From positions 1 through 64,000 of the forward strand of contig CAYLLN010000023.1 of NCBI GenBank assembly GCA_964384375.1: DNA of 64,000 nt. Reading direction: 5' to 3'. Below are positions 31,124 to 40,747 of this stretch, piece by piece (position 1 is the stretch's first letter; each line of letters opens with the position of its first letter). The notes beneath the pieces were generated by a model. The model was not told the origin of the DNA, searched no databases, and worked only from the letters and a program-made list of their open reading frames with translations. The position numbers and the translations under genes are program-made. Origin of the DNA: CAYLLN01 sp964384375. GTDB taxonomy: Bacteria; Planctomycetota; Planctomycetia; Pirellulales; Pirellulaceae.

Positions 31124-32356
31124 GTGCGCGGTGTTCGTTCGCATCAAAGCGCGATCGTCGTTGTTATCGATCGGCTGGGGGCCGGGTTTCTCGGCCCTTA
31201 CGGAAACACGTGGCTCGACACGCCGCAGTTCAACCGGCTGGCGAGCCAGTCACTGCTCATCGAGACGGCACTGGCCGATTCGCCGTCCGTGGCGGGGGCA
31301 TATCGGGCGTGGTGGCGCGGATGCCATGCACTGGAAAGCGTTGCTGATGAGTCGCAATTGTTGCCGCAGTTGGCGGCCAGTAGCGGACTGTTCGCGGGGC
31401 TAGTCAGCGACGATCTGGCGATCGACACGACGGGATTTGCTGAACATCGGCTGGTTGAAGTAGCTCCGTTAGTAGCACGTGCCGAGGAGCTAGAGCAGTC
31501 GGAGATTGGGGCGGTATTTGCGGAAGCGGCGCGCCGGCTGAGTGAGTTGAGTGAACCGCGCAAGCCGTTTCTGCTGTGGGTTCATTGTCGTGGAATGGCG
31601 GGGGCGTGGGACGCTCCGCTCGTCCTTAGACAACAGTTTGCCGACGAGGATGATCCTGAGCCGCCGGATTTTCTCGATCCGCCTGAGCAAGTGCTTCCGA
31701 GCGACTTCGATCCCGACGAACAACTCGGTCTGGTACAGGCCTATGCCGGGCAGGTATCGCTGCTCGATACGTGCCTGGGGTTATTGCTCGATGCACTCGA
31801 CGAATCGCCGTTGGCGAATGAAACGCTGCTGGCGGTGACTTCGCCGCGCGGCTATCCGCTGGGGGAGCATCGGCACGTTGGCGGTGAGACGCTGTATGGC
31901 GAACTGCTGCACGTGCCGCTACTCGTCCGGTTGCCGGGCGAGCGCGGTCCTGTGCGTGCCCAGCCGCTTGTGCAACCGGGCGATTTGCATGCGACGCTAA
32001 CCGATTGGCTGGGCCTGACCGCGAGTTGCGCGCCGCGACTGGCACGCAGCCTCTTGCCGCTCGCGTCTGGCGAGGCGATTGCGGAACGCGGGATCGCAGT
32101 CTGCAAACACAGTGGCCAGAGGGCGATTCGGACGCCGGCGTGGCTCTTGCGCGAGTCTCAAGATGCCGAGGGGATGCTGCGACGCGAGCTATTCGCCAAG
32201 CCCGACGACCGCTGGGAGGCGAACGAAGTTTCGTCCCGCGGGGGCGAAGTCGTCGAACTACTGGCTGCGGCCGGCGACCAGTTCGTGCAATTTGCTGCTG
32301 GCAATCTTGCGGAGCTTTCGCCGCTTGCCGAGATTCTCACGGATGTCCGACGCTAG
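31124..32356 (+). CDS. Alkaline-phosphatase-superfamily (sulfatase-like) protein lacking the FGly cysteine
   Basis: 410 residues from the GTG at 31124, one base after lexA. The fold signatures are AIVVVIDRLGAGFLGPYGN with TPQFNRLASQS at the N-terminus, and HRHVGGETLYGELLHVPLLV plus LHATLTDWLGL in the second half, as in sulfatases. Where sulfatases carry C/S-x-P-S-R, this protein has ADSPSVAGAYR without cysteine, and the metal-binding DD pair after the first strand is replaced by D-R. It is therefore probably a non-catalytic or differently active relative. No signal peptide is obvious. Confidence 0.72.
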   Translation: MRGVRSHQSAIVVVIDRLGAGFLGPYGNTWLDTPQFNRLASQSLLIETALADSPSVAGAYRAWWRGCHALESVADESQLLPQLAASSGLFAGLVSDDLAIDTTGFAEHRLVEVAPLVARAEELEQSEIGAVFAEAARRLSELSEPRKPFLLWVHCRGMAGAWDAPLVLRQQFADEDDPEPPDFLDPPEQVLPSDFDPDEQLGLVQAYAGQVSLLDTCLGLLLDALDESPLANETLLAVTSPRGYPLGEHRHVGGETLYGELLHVPLLVRLPGERGPVRAQPLVQPGDLHATLTDWLGLTASCAPRLARSLLPLASGEAIAERGIAVCKHSGQRAIRTPAWLLRESQDAEGMLRRELFAKPDDRWEANEVSSRGGEVVELLAAAGDQFVQFAAGNLAELSPLAEILTDVRR

Positions 32357-32358
32357 CA

Positions 32359-32409
32359 GGTGGGGCAGGCATCTTGCCTGTCGTTTCAGGCAAGATGACA
32401 GGCTGGAAG
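32359..32409. repeat. Palindromic repeat after the sulfatase-like gene
   Basis: GGTGGGGCAGGCATCTTGCC is followed by an inverted partner GGCAAGATGACAGGCTGG. It shares AGGTGGGGCAGG with the reverse complement of the repeat at 8561. Confidence 0.6.
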
Positions 32410-32514
32410 CCCACTTCATGGGAGGATTCGCTGTAGTCTGGCGCGCTTGATAGCACGTATAATTCGGCCGGTTTTCCCGCCGAATATCGGCCTTGGATAG
32501 CGACGGATCGTGGC

Positions 32515-35500
32515 ATGATCGGACAAGGACGTCCGCCCCCAGCGATCACGCGCCGCTTCGCGCGGCTCGTGCTCCCTTCGCGCTTTGCGATGTTTGTCGC
32601 GGCGCTCGTGGGAATGTGGTGCGCGCTGGCAGTCGCTGGTCCAATCGCAAAGGCTGCCGATCTTGACGTTCGTCTGCGAATCGTCTGGGGGCGCGGCGAG
32701 CCGCGCTCGTGGCACGGGACGATCCGAGTCAGCAGCGGTTCGATCTCCGATCCGATTCCGCTGGGCCTGGAGCCGGATACACCCGGTTCGATGCTGCTCG
32801 TCGATTCAGCGACGCTGCAGGTCTTTCCGAGAATGCCGCGGAGCTTTGACGGTGTGGACCTGCGCGTGCAAACGCCGCAGGACGCCAAGCTGATCGTCTC
32901 GCTGACCGCCGCCGATGCCGAACCGCTCGATCCGATCGAGCTGCCAATCAGCCGTGTGCTCAAGGGGATTCAGAAAGTCGATCTCGATGAACGGCAGAAT
33001 AGCTTGCTCGCACAACGTTCGCCGGGAGATTCGCTTCGAGTGACGCTTGCCCGAGACTCGCTTGTATTTGCACCGGGCGAGAAGCTCGAATGCGACGTGC
33101 AGCCGCTTTCGATCGACCTGGATCCAAATACAACGTACTTGCTCGAAGCGGTCCTCTCGCCGGACCGGAGCGACGAACGATTATGGAACGAGGATCGCGA
33201 GATCAAGACCAATGATGAAGGGATCGCCCCCAGCACGAGCTTCGCAGCAACGCTGCCGGCCGAGGGTGTGTACGAACTCAAGCTCGCTCTCTATCCCAAG
33301 CGGTTGACCACGTCGCTCGTTCGCGGCAAGCCGATCGTGAAACGGAGCGTGCAGTGCGTCGCGGTCGCACCGATCCGGCCCATCGATCGGACCGTCGTCC
33401 CATGGCAAACCGCGTACGAGCTTGACCCGGCGAATCCGAGCTGGTGGGAGCGAATGGCCCGGATGCCGTCGCTGCGCCGCATTCCTAATCTCGGTCCGCA
33501 GCAACTGCAAAGCGGCTCGACGAAGAACAAGAACCGCCTCGGCCGTCCGTGGATCGAACTCGCTCCCAGCGGGTGGCAGGCGTATCCGCTGGCGATCGAA
33601 AACCCCGGTCAGCCGCACCTCTTGGAGGTCGAGTATCCAAGCGACTACGCCCAGACGCTTGGCATCAGCCTCGTCGAACCGGGCGCCGGCGGCCAGGTAC
33701 AGCCGATCGGCCTCGATTCGGGATTCGAGGTGAAGCCGCCGTCCGCGGGCCACAAGCCGGAATTGAAGAAGCACAAGCTGGCGTTTTGGCCGCGGACGAA
33801 AACGCCGTGGGTGCTCGTCACGAATCGCCGCGACGAAGGGCCGGCACTGGTCGGTCGAATGAACGTGATGCGCGGGCCGCAGCAGCTCCCCGCGATGGCG
33901 ATCCCCACGACCGGCGTTAGCGGTCGCACGCTGGCAGCTTACTTCGACAAGCCGCTGGTGGCCGAAAACTTCTCGGCGGACGAGGCAGTCGATCCGGCTA
34001 CCGGCCGCTCGTTCGACGATTGGCGAACGTTCTACCTCGCGGGGCAGCGGTTGGTCTCGGCCCTCGAACATGCCGGGTACAACGCGGTGGTGCTGAACGT
34101 CGCGAGCGAAGGGAGCACGCTTTATCCGAGCAAGCTCCTCGACCCGACGCCGAAGCACGACACGGGCGTCTTCTTCGAGAGCGGCCAGGATCCACTGCGT
34201 AAGGATGTGCTGGAATTGATCCTGCGGCTGTGCGACCGAGCGGGCATCCGCGTGATTCCCGCCGTGCAGTTCGCGACGCCGCTGCCGGAGCTGGAGGCGA
34301 TTCGGCTGGCCGGCGGGACGGACGCGATCGGCATCGAACCGATTGGCCCCGACGGAAGCACGTGGATCGGACGCAACGGAACGCGCCGCGGCCAAGGGGT
34401 GTACTACAACGCCCTCGATCCGCGCGTGCAGCAAGCGATGCGATCGGTCGTCGGTGAACTGACCGAGCGTTACGGTCGCCACGCCTCGTTCGGCGGCATT
34501 GCGGTGCAGTGGTCCGCCGAGAGCTTTGCCATCCTGCCCGATGAAACATGGAGTTGCGACGAAGCGACCTTCGCGGCGTTTTTGAAGGCGAGCGAGCTGT
34601 CGATTCCCGGCGGCGCGAATGCCGATCTGGCTGCGCGGCGAGATCTTCTAGCTGGCGCGGGCTTCGACACTTGGCTCGCTTGGCGGACGCAGAGTTTGGC
34701 GGGACTCTATCGGGCGATGCATTCGGAGCTTGAGGCGATTCGGCCGGGAGCGAAGCTGCTGCTCACTCCAGCCGACCTGCTCGCGAGCCGACGGATTCAG
34801 CAAGCGCTGCGGCCGAAATTGCCGCCAGAGAGCCTTGCGGCTCGCGAGCTGCGGAGCATGGGAATCGACCCCTCGCTGGTGGCCGATGTTCCGGGAATCA
34901 TCCTGCCACGGCCCTATAACGTCGCTGCGGGCGCCCCTCCCATGCGGCAATCGCTCGTCGGCCATCTCAATCAACTGTCCGAGCTTGACGATCTGTTTGC
35001 GTCACGCGTCGGCTCGCCGGCAATTCACTTTCACGAACCGGCATCGCTCGCCCTGCCACAGTTCGACAAGGTCAGCCCGTTCGGAGCGGACAAGACACAC
35101 ACGTGGCTGGTATCGCAAATCTCGCCCGCAGATGCCGCCAATCGCCAGCGGCTAGTGCATAGCCTAGCCCGGCACGATTCGACGCTGCTGATCGACGGCG
35201 GCTGGCTCTTGCCGCTGGGTCAGGAGGAGCCGCTACGGCCGCTAGTGAAGGTCTTTCGTCGTTTGCCCGCGGAGCCGTTTGTGACCTCGCCGGCGAAAGG
35301 GGACACAAGCGGTCAGGGAATCATCGTCCGCACGCTGACGGCAAAGAACAAGACCTACTTCTACGCGGTGAACGACACGCCATGGCCAGCCCGCTTGGAA
35401 ATTGACTTTGCCGCCGCTCAGGGAGTACGCATCATCTCGTATGCCGAGGAACGGCCAGCAACGCTCGACGAAATCCCCAGTGGCACATCATGGTCGGTTG

Positions 35501-36474
35501 CGCTCGAACCATTCGATCTCGTCGGTGGCGAACTCGACAGCCCACGTGCGACCGTCGCAGACTACCGCGTGACCTTCGTCGGCGATCCAGCCGAGTCGCT
35601 TCGCGAGCAACTGCGCGACGTGCTCTTGCGAGCCAATGCTCTCACTGATCCTCCGGCTCGGGACTGGCTTAGTAATCCATCGTTCGAGATGCCGCGCGAG
35701 AAGGAACAGATTCCCGGCTGGGTTCACGGCGCGGTTCCGGCCGGTTCACCCAACGCAAGCGTGACCGTCGATCCGGGCATCGGCTATCCGAAGGGACGGT
35801 CGCTTCGCATCACAAGCCGCTCGGACGCGATGGGGGGCATGATGGACCCAGCGCCGGTCGTGTGGGTCCGGAGCGAACCGATCGAAGTGCCGACGACGGG
35901 GCGACTGGCCGTCGTCGCTTGGATTCGGAGCGGGACGCCCAATCAGCAGCCGCAACTGCGACTAGCCGTTGAAGGGAAGCAGGACGGTCGCGTGCATTAT
36001 CAGTACGTGCAGATCGGGCGCGACAATGCGGGGCAACTGACGCGGCTGCAAATCGGCGCGGAATGGACCCGCTGCCAGTTGCTGCTCACGAACTTCCCGC
36101 TCGATGGAATTACCGACTTACGCGTTGGCTTCGATCTGATGGGCGAGGGGGACATCTGGATCGACGACGTGAAGATCTATGACACCCTGTTTGAAGCCTC
36201 AGAGCGCGACGAACTGCTGAAGAGCATCTACACGACGCGGAGCGTACAACTCGGCGCTGGGCGGCTGGGCGAATGCCAGCGATTCCTCGACGGATATTGG
36301 CCCAGCTTCTTGCAGCGCCACGTGGCCGCTCCTCCGGCGGCGAGGTCTGCGTCAGCGGGCGCAACAACGAAACCATCGCCTTCCGAAGAAGCCACCGAGA
36401 AAAAGCCTGCGGAAGCCGCCTCGCGCACGACGTGGGACAAAATGAAGAGTTGGCTGCCCAAGTCGTGGCGATGA
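32515..36474 (+). CDS. Very large secreted protein with glycoside-hydrolase-like (GHL10/DUF187-type) region
   Basis: 1319 residues. The N-terminus has a basic stretch, then a hydrophobic helix (MFVAALVGMWCALAVAG, ~25-42) as signal peptide. Residues ~45-450 are beta-rich. Around 480-800 a TIM-barrel-like region appears (RLVSALEHAGYNAVVLNVAS, LELILRLCDRAGIRVIPAVQ, YNALDPRVQQAMRSVVGEL, FGGIAVQW), the layout of the family-10-like glycoside hydrolases of planctomycetes. The C-terminal part (~1070-1240) resembles a carbohydrate-binding/sialidase-type beta sandwich (WLSNPSFEMPREKEQIPGW, GDIWIDDVKIYDTLF). Substrate unknown. A Lys/Ala tail ends the protein. Confidence 0.7.
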   Translation: MIGQGRPPPAITRRFARLVLPSRFAMFVAALVGMWCALAVAGPIAKAADLDVRLRIVWGRGEPRSWHGTIRVSSGSISDPIPLGLEPDTPGSMLLVDSATLQVFPRMPRSFDGVDLRVQTPQDAKLIVSLTAADAEPLDPIELPISRVLKGIQKVDLDERQNSLLAQRSPGDSLRVTLARDSLVFAPGEKLECDVQPLSIDLDPNTTYLLEAVLSPDRSDERLWNEDREIKTNDEGIAPSTSFAATLPAEGVYELKLALYPKRLTTSLVRGKPIVKRSVQCVAVAPIRPIDRTVVPWQTAYELDPANPSWWERMARMPSLRRIPNLGPQQLQSGSTKNKNRLGRPWIELAPSGWQAYPLAIENPGQPHLLEVEYPSDYAQTLGISLVEPGAGGQVQPIGLDSGFEVKPPSAGHKPELKKHKLAFWPRTKTPWVLVTNRRDEGPALVGRMNVMRGPQQLPAMAIPTTGVSGRTLAAYFDKPLVAENFSADEAVDPATGRSFDDWRTFYLAGQRLVSALEHAGYNAVVLNVASEGSTLYPSKLLDPTPKHDTGVFFESGQDPLRKDVLELILRLCDRAGIRVIPAVQFATPLPELEAIRLAGGTDAIGIEPIGPDGSTWIGRNGTRRGQGVYYNALDPRVQQAMRSVVGELTERYGRHASFGGIAVQWSAESFAILPDETWSCDEATFAAFLKASELSIPGGANADLAARRDLLAGAGFDTWLAWRTQSLAGLYRAMHSELEAIRPGAKLLLTPADLLASRRIQQALRPKLPPESLAARELRSMGIDPSLVADVPGIILPRPYNVAAGAPPMRQSLVGHLNQLSELDDLFASRVGSPAIHFHEPASLALPQFDKVSPFGADKTHTWLVSQISPADAANRQRLVHSLARHDSTLLIDGGWLLPLGQEEPLRPLVKVFRRLPAEPFVTSPAKGDTSGQGIIVRTLTAKNKTYFYAVNDTPWPARLEIDFAAAQGVRIISYAEERPATLDEIPSGTSWSVALEPFDLVGGELDSPRATVADYRVTFVGDPAESLREQLRDVLLRANALTDPPARDWLSNPSFEMPREKEQIPGWVHGAVPAGSPNASVTVDPGIGYPKGRSLRITSRSDAMGGMMDPAPVVWVRSEPIEVPTTGRLAVVAWIRSGTPNQQPQLRLAVEGKQDGRVHYQYVQIGRDNAGQLTRLQIGAEWTRCQLLLTNFPLDGITDLRVGFDLMGEGDIWIDDVKIYDTLFEASERDELLKSIYTTRSVQLGAGRLGECQRFLDGYWPSFLQRHVAAPPAARSASAGATTKPSPSEEATEKKPAEAASRTTWDKMKSWLPKSWR

Positions 36475-36475
36475 G

Positions 36476-37021
36476 TCAGAACGACAAATCCACCTGCTCG
36501 CCGCTCGGCAAAATCAGTTGGCAGTTGTGGACGGTCTCACGGCCGCTGTCGGCCTGCAGAGTGCCAACCACGTCGCCTCTCCCTTTATCGCCGGTGACGT
36601 GAAAGACCATCCGCTTCTCGGACTGACCTTCGGACGCTTGCACGCTCGCCATGAAATCGAGTTCGACCTTGCTTACTTGTCCCAGCCGCTCCTGAGCGAC
36701 CGGATCGGTGGCCAGGCGCGACTTGAGATCGTCCTGCATGACCGCCATGTTCCGGTTGAAGCCCGTGTAGAACATCCCCGCACGGCCGAGGCAGACGACG
36801 ATCACCGCTCCGCCCGCGCCGAGCAGAATCCAGAGCCAGAGGAACGAACCTCGTTTTGGCGGCGGCGAACGGTAGTTTCCCTGGCCGTAGCCCGCGTAAG
36901 GATTGCCCCCCTGCGTTCCGCGGCCGAGCGGATCGCTGCCGCCGGGTTGCTGCGGCCAGCTGCCGATGGGCTGCGAGAATGCGATGGATGGAGGGAACGG
37001 CGTCAGGGAAGTGGTTGTCAT
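36476..37021 (-). CDS. Coa1-like (cytochrome-oxidase-assembly family) membrane protein
   Basis: 181 residues from the ATG at 37021. A Pro/Gly/Gln-rich N-terminus (about 60 residues) leads to one membrane helix (FLWLWILLGAGGAVIVVCLG). The C-terminal domain (LKSRLATDPVAQERLGQVSK, MVFHVTGDKGRGDVVGTLQA) resembles the Coa1/Tim21 fold: a short helix ending in LG, then a beta hairpin with the G-x-G-x-V pattern. Known Coa1 acts in cytochrome oxidase assembly, but bacterial members are uncharacterised and no oxidase gene is nearby. It is convergent with the preceding 1319-residue gene, with one base between stops. Confidence 0.65.
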   Translation of the reverse strand: MTTTSLTPFPPSIAFSQPIGSWPQQPGGSDPLGRGTQGGNPYAGYGQGNYRSPPPKRGSFLWLWILLGAGGAVIVVCLGRAGMFYTGFNRNMAVMQDDLKSRLATDPVAQERLGQVSKVELDFMASVQASEGQSEKRMVFHVTGDKGRGDVVGTLQADSGRETVHNCQLILPSGEQVDLSF

Positions 37022-37358
37022 GGTGTGTGCAATAGCGTGCGGAGATGAGACAGAAGTTGCCCGGTTATACGTGCCGCGCCCGCCGGCGAGCAATCGCGCT
37101 GTGCGGTCGTTTCATAGTGACGGAGTTTTGGCTGCCGGCAGTCGCCATTCTGTTTGATTACGGGCCACAAACTCTCTAAACTGGGAGGGTGACCCGAGGT
37201 CATCGACACCACGGTGTTTTGTGACTCCTGGCCACTCCCACCACCGCCCACTTGCAGGCACGCGAAGGCCCGCACGAGTGTTCGCCTCCTGCCGCTGGAT
37301 CTTGGGCCGATTGTTTGCCGATTACCGGCTTTCCTGCGATTGCCGAGGAGACTCTCCC
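37022..37358. other. Divergent intergenic region
   Basis: About 340 bases between a minus- and a plus-strand gene. It holds the ribosome site GAGGAG at 37345-37350. No RNA or repeat was recognised. Confidence 0.4.
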
Positions 37359-40300
37359 ATGCTGCGATACTCCGCTACATCCTTCGTTGCCGCGATGCTG
37401 GTCGCCGCGGCCGGTCCGTTCGCCGCTGGTCAGGACTTGCCGAAGCTCGAATACAACCGGGATATTCGGCCAATCCTCGCGGAGAACTGCTTCGCCTGCC
37501 ACGGGCCGGATAGTGCCGCCCGCAAGGCGGAGTTGCGGCTGGACAAGCGCGAGGTTGCCGTCGAAATGGGGGCGATCGCGCCGGGTAAGATCGCCGAGAG
37601 TGCTGCCATCGAGCGAATCTTGTCGGACGATGCCGAGATGGTAATGCCTCCGCCTGCCACGAAAAAGAAGCTGACCAGCGCCCAGAAAGAGACGCTTCGC
37701 CAATGGATTGCCCAGGGGGCCGAATACCAGGCGCACTGGTCGCTCATTCCTCCAGCCCGCCCCGAACCGCCGACCGTGAAGAATGCCGCTTGGGTGAAGA
37801 ACCCGATCGATGCGTTCATTCTGGCACGGCTCGAAGCTGCTGGCCTCTCGCCCGCGCCGGAAGCTGATCGCCGGACGATCGCCCGCCGCCTGGGGCTCGA
37901 CCTGACTGGCCTGCCGCCGGAGCCGAAGATCGTGGAAGAGTTTGTCGCGGACCAATCGGAAAGTGCCTACGAGAAACTCGTCGATAAGCTGATGGCGACG
38001 CCGCAGTGGGGCGAGCATCGCGGCCGTTACTGGCTCGACGTCGCCCGCTACGCTGACACGCACGGAATCCACTTCGACAACTACCGCGAGATTTGGGCCT
38101 ATCGCGACTGGGTCATCGGAGCCTTCAACCGCAATCTGCCGTTCGACCAGTTCACGATTGAGCAGTTGGCCGGCGACCTCTTGCCCAATGCGACGCTCGA
38201 TCAGAAGGTCGCCACCGGCTTCTGCCGCTGCAACATTACGACGAACGAAGGGGGGATCATCGACGAAGAATATAAAGTCCTTTACGCCCGCGACCGGACG
38301 GAAACCTTCGGACAAGTGTGGCTCGGCACAACCGTCGGCTGCGCGGTTTGCCACGACCACAAGTTCGATCCGATTTCAACGAAGGATTTCTATTCCCTAT
38401 CCGCCTTCTTCGATAACACCACGCAGCCGGTGCGTGACGGCAACATCAAGGATCCACCGCCGACGATGACGGTGCCGCTAGCCGAGGACCGTCCACGCTT
38501 CGATGCTTTGCAAGGGGATATGGGCGCGGTCCGCGGCCAGATCGACGCTCGCAAAACGGCCGCTCAGCCGGAGTTCGACGCTTGGCTTGCCAAGTTCCAG
38601 CCAGAAGAGCTGAAGCAGTACGTGCCGACGGAAGGGCTCGTCCTGCGAGCGCCGCTCGACGAACGGAAGGGAAAGACGCTGACTATCACCATCAACGGCG
38701 AAGATCGCGAGCTGACCCGCGACACAGACTATTCGTTCGCCGCGGGCCGCGATAAGCGCAAGGCGTTCTCACTGGCGACCGATCCGCCGGTTGAAATCGC
38801 CGAGGCGGGCGACTTCGAAGCCGACCAAGGATTCTCAGTCAGCGTCTGGGCCTCGCTCGGCCGTCGCGGACAGACCGGTGCAATCCTCGCCCGCATGGAC
38901 AACACCCAGGCTCATCGCGGCTGGGATTTGTGGCTGGAAGGGGACAAGGTTGGCATGCACATTGTGCAGGCGTGGCCCGATGATGCTCTGAAAGTCGTCT
39001 GCCAAACGCCGCTGGAGCCGCGGAAGTTCACGCACGTCACGGTGACTTATGACGGCTCGAAGAAGGCGAGCGGCCTGAAGGTGTATTACAACGGTGTGCC
39101 GCAACCGACGACCGTTGCCGCCGATCAACTCAAGGGGAGCATTAAGACGGCCGTCCCGCTCAAGCTCGGCACGCGGCATACCAGCGAGCGGCTCTCGCAA
39201 ATGCTGCTGCAAGACTTGCGGCTCTTTGCTCGTGGCCTCTCGCCGCAGGAAGCGGAGCAATTGGCCAAGACCGATCAGATTGAGGATGTGCTCGCTAAAC
39301 CCGCCGCGGACCGTACGGTCGAGGAGAAGAACTCCGTGTTCGCGTGGTGGTTGGCAACCCTCGACGCACCAAGCAAGGAACTCGACGCGAAGCTCAAGGC
39401 CCTCGCTGCCGAGGAAGTGCAGATCAAGTCCCGCGGCACTATCGCCCACGTGATGAACGAGCGGACCGAGGAGCCGGCTGCGTTCATCCTGCACCGGGGC
39501 GAATACGACAAACGTCGCGACCCGGTCAAGGCTGCCACGCCGGGCGTCTTCCCGCCCATGGCCGCCGACTTACCCAAGAGCCGTTTGGGCCTCGCCCAGT
39601 GGCTCCTGCGAGCCGACCACCCGATGACCGCTCGTGTGACCGTCAATCGCTTCTGGCAGGAGATTTTCGGCACCGGTCTCGTTCGCACCACGGGCGATTT
39701 CGGCGTTACCGGTGAACTGCCGTCGCATCCGGAACTGCTCGACTGGCTGGCCGTCGAGTTCCGCTCGCCGGCCGATGGCTCGCCCGGCTGGGACGTGAAG
39801 CGGTTCTTCAAGTTGATCGTGATGAGCAATGCGTACCGTCAGGCTGCAGTAACAACGCCTGAAAAGCTCGCGAAGGATGCCGATAATCGGCTTCTCTCGC
39901 GAGGGCCTCGCTTCCGTATGGACGGCGAGATGATCCGCGATTATGCCCTCGCCGCCAGCGGCATTCTGGTCCCCAAGCTCGGCGGCCCGAGCGTAAAGCC
40001 CTATCAGCCCGAAGGCGTGTGGGAAGCGGTCGCGATGATCGGCAGCAACACCCGCGACTACAAAGCCGACACGGGCGAGAGCCTGTATCGCCGGAGCATG
40101 TACACGTTCTGGAAGCGGAGCGCTCCGCCCGCTTCGATGGAGATCTTCAACGCCCCCAACCGCGAGCTGTGCACCGTTCGCCGCGAACGGACGAACACCC
40201 CGCTGCAAGCGCTTGTAACCCTGAACGACGTGCAGTTCGTCGAAGCGGCGCGCTTTCTGGCCCAGCGCGTTGTGAAGGAGGGAGGCGAGAGCGAGGAATC

Positions 40301-40541
40301 CCGTCTCAACTTCCTCGCCAGCCGCCTCCTCGCCCGTCCTTTCCGCGCCGAGGAACTCCCGATCGTCAAACAATCACTCGCCGACCTGCTTTCTCACTAC
40401 CGCGGACACGCCGACGAAGCGAAGCAACTCATCGCGGTGGGCGAATCGAAAGCCGATCCCGCCCTCGACCCGGCTGAACTGGCTGCCTGGACGATGCTGG
40501 CCAATGAGCTAATGAACCTCGATGAGGTGCTGAGCAAATGA
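37359..40541 (+). CDS. PSCyt1-DUF1549-LamG-DUF1553 (PSD1-type) cytochrome-like protein 1
   Basis: 1060 residues from the ATG at 37359 (GAGGAG eight bases upstream). Sec signal (SATSFVAAMLVAAAGPFAA). PSCyt1 haem motif CFACHGPD at ~44-51. DUF1549 from ~150 (NPIDAFILARLEAAGLSPAP, RYWLDVARYADTHG, YRDWVIGAFNRNLPFDQF), with a second CAVCHDHKFDP motif. A concanavalin/LamG-like domain (~480-620, FSVSVWASLGRRGQTGAILA) is inserted in the middle, and DUF1553 closes the protein (HPMTARVTVNRFWQEIFGTG, RELCTVRRERTNTPLQALVT). The family is a planctomycete speciality thought to be periplasmic, possibly for polysaccharide degradation, and is almost always paired with DUF1501. The next gene overlaps the stop (ATGA). 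Confidence 0.9.
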   Translation: MLRYSATSFVAAMLVAAAGPFAAGQDLPKLEYNRDIRPILAENCFACHGPDSAARKAELRLDKREVAVEMGAIAPGKIAESAAIERILSDDAEMVMPPPATKKKLTSAQKETLRQWIAQGAEYQAHWSLIPPARPEPPTVKNAAWVKNPIDAFILARLEAAGLSPAPEADRRTIARRLGLDLTGLPPEPKIVEEFVADQSESAYEKLVDKLMATPQWGEHRGRYWLDVARYADTHGIHFDNYREIWAYRDWVIGAFNRNLPFDQFTIEQLAGDLLPNATLDQKVATGFCRCNITTNEGGIIDEEYKVLYARDRTETFGQVWLGTTVGCAVCHDHKFDPISTKDFYSLSAFFDNTTQPVRDGNIKDPPPTMTVPLAEDRPRFDALQGDMGAVRGQIDARKTAAQPEFDAWLAKFQPEELKQYVPTEGLVLRAPLDERKGKTLTITINGEDRELTRDTDYSFAAGRDKRKAFSLATDPPVEIAEAGDFEADQGFSVSVWASLGRRGQTGAILARMDNTQAHRGWDLWLEGDKVGMHIVQAWPDDALKVVCQTPLEPRKFTHVTVTYDGSKKASGLKVYYNGVPQPTTVAADQLKGSIKTAVPLKLGTRHTSERLSQMLLQDLRLFARGLSPQEAEQLAKTDQIEDVLAKPAADRTVEEKNSVFAWWLATLDAPSKELDAKLKALAAEEVQIKSRGTIAHVMNERTEEPAAFILHRGEYDKRRDPVKAATPGVFPPMAADLPKSRLGLAQWLLRADHPMTARVTVNRFWQEIFGTGLVRTTGDFGVTGELPSHPELLDWLAVEFRSPADGSPGWDVKRFFKLIVMSNAYRQAAVTTPEKLAKDADNRLLSRGPRFRMDGEMIRDYALAASGILVPKLGGPSVKPYQPEGVWEAVAMIGSNTRDYKADTGESLYRRSMYTFWKRSAPPASMEIFNAPNRELCTVRRERTNTPLQALVTLNDVQFVEAARFLAQRVVKEGGESEESRLNFLASRLLARPFRAEELPIVKQSLADLLSHYRGHADEAKQLIAVGESKADPALDPAELAAWTMLANELMNLDEVLSK

Positions 40542-40747
40542 TTGCCTCCACGCGCCGCCAACTTGCACCGATGCCCGACGGACGTCCACATCCGCCGATG
40601 TTGCTCTCCGTCGACTTGGACGATGGCGAAGAGATCGAATGGATTTGGATCCATCCGCAGGAAGGCCCCAGCTACGTCAGCGGCTACCGCCGTGTTCCGC
40701 GCCTGCCGCGTGATTGGCAACCGCTGCAGGAGGCGCGAAATGCCTAA
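40538..40747 (+). CDS. Small hypothetical protein between PSD1 and ORF6N genes
   Basis: 69 residues, start overlapping the PSD1 stop (ATGA) and end overlapping the ORF6N start. The sequence contains LLSVDLDDGEEIEWIWIHPQ and YRRVPRLPRDWQP. It is mostly hydrophilic with many Trp and Pro. I do not recognise a family. The double overlap suggests it is translated as part of the operon. Confidence 0.55.
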   Translation: MIASTRRQLAPMPDGRPHPPMLLSVDLDDGEEIEWIWIHPQEGPSYVSGYRRVPRLPRDWQPLQEARNA

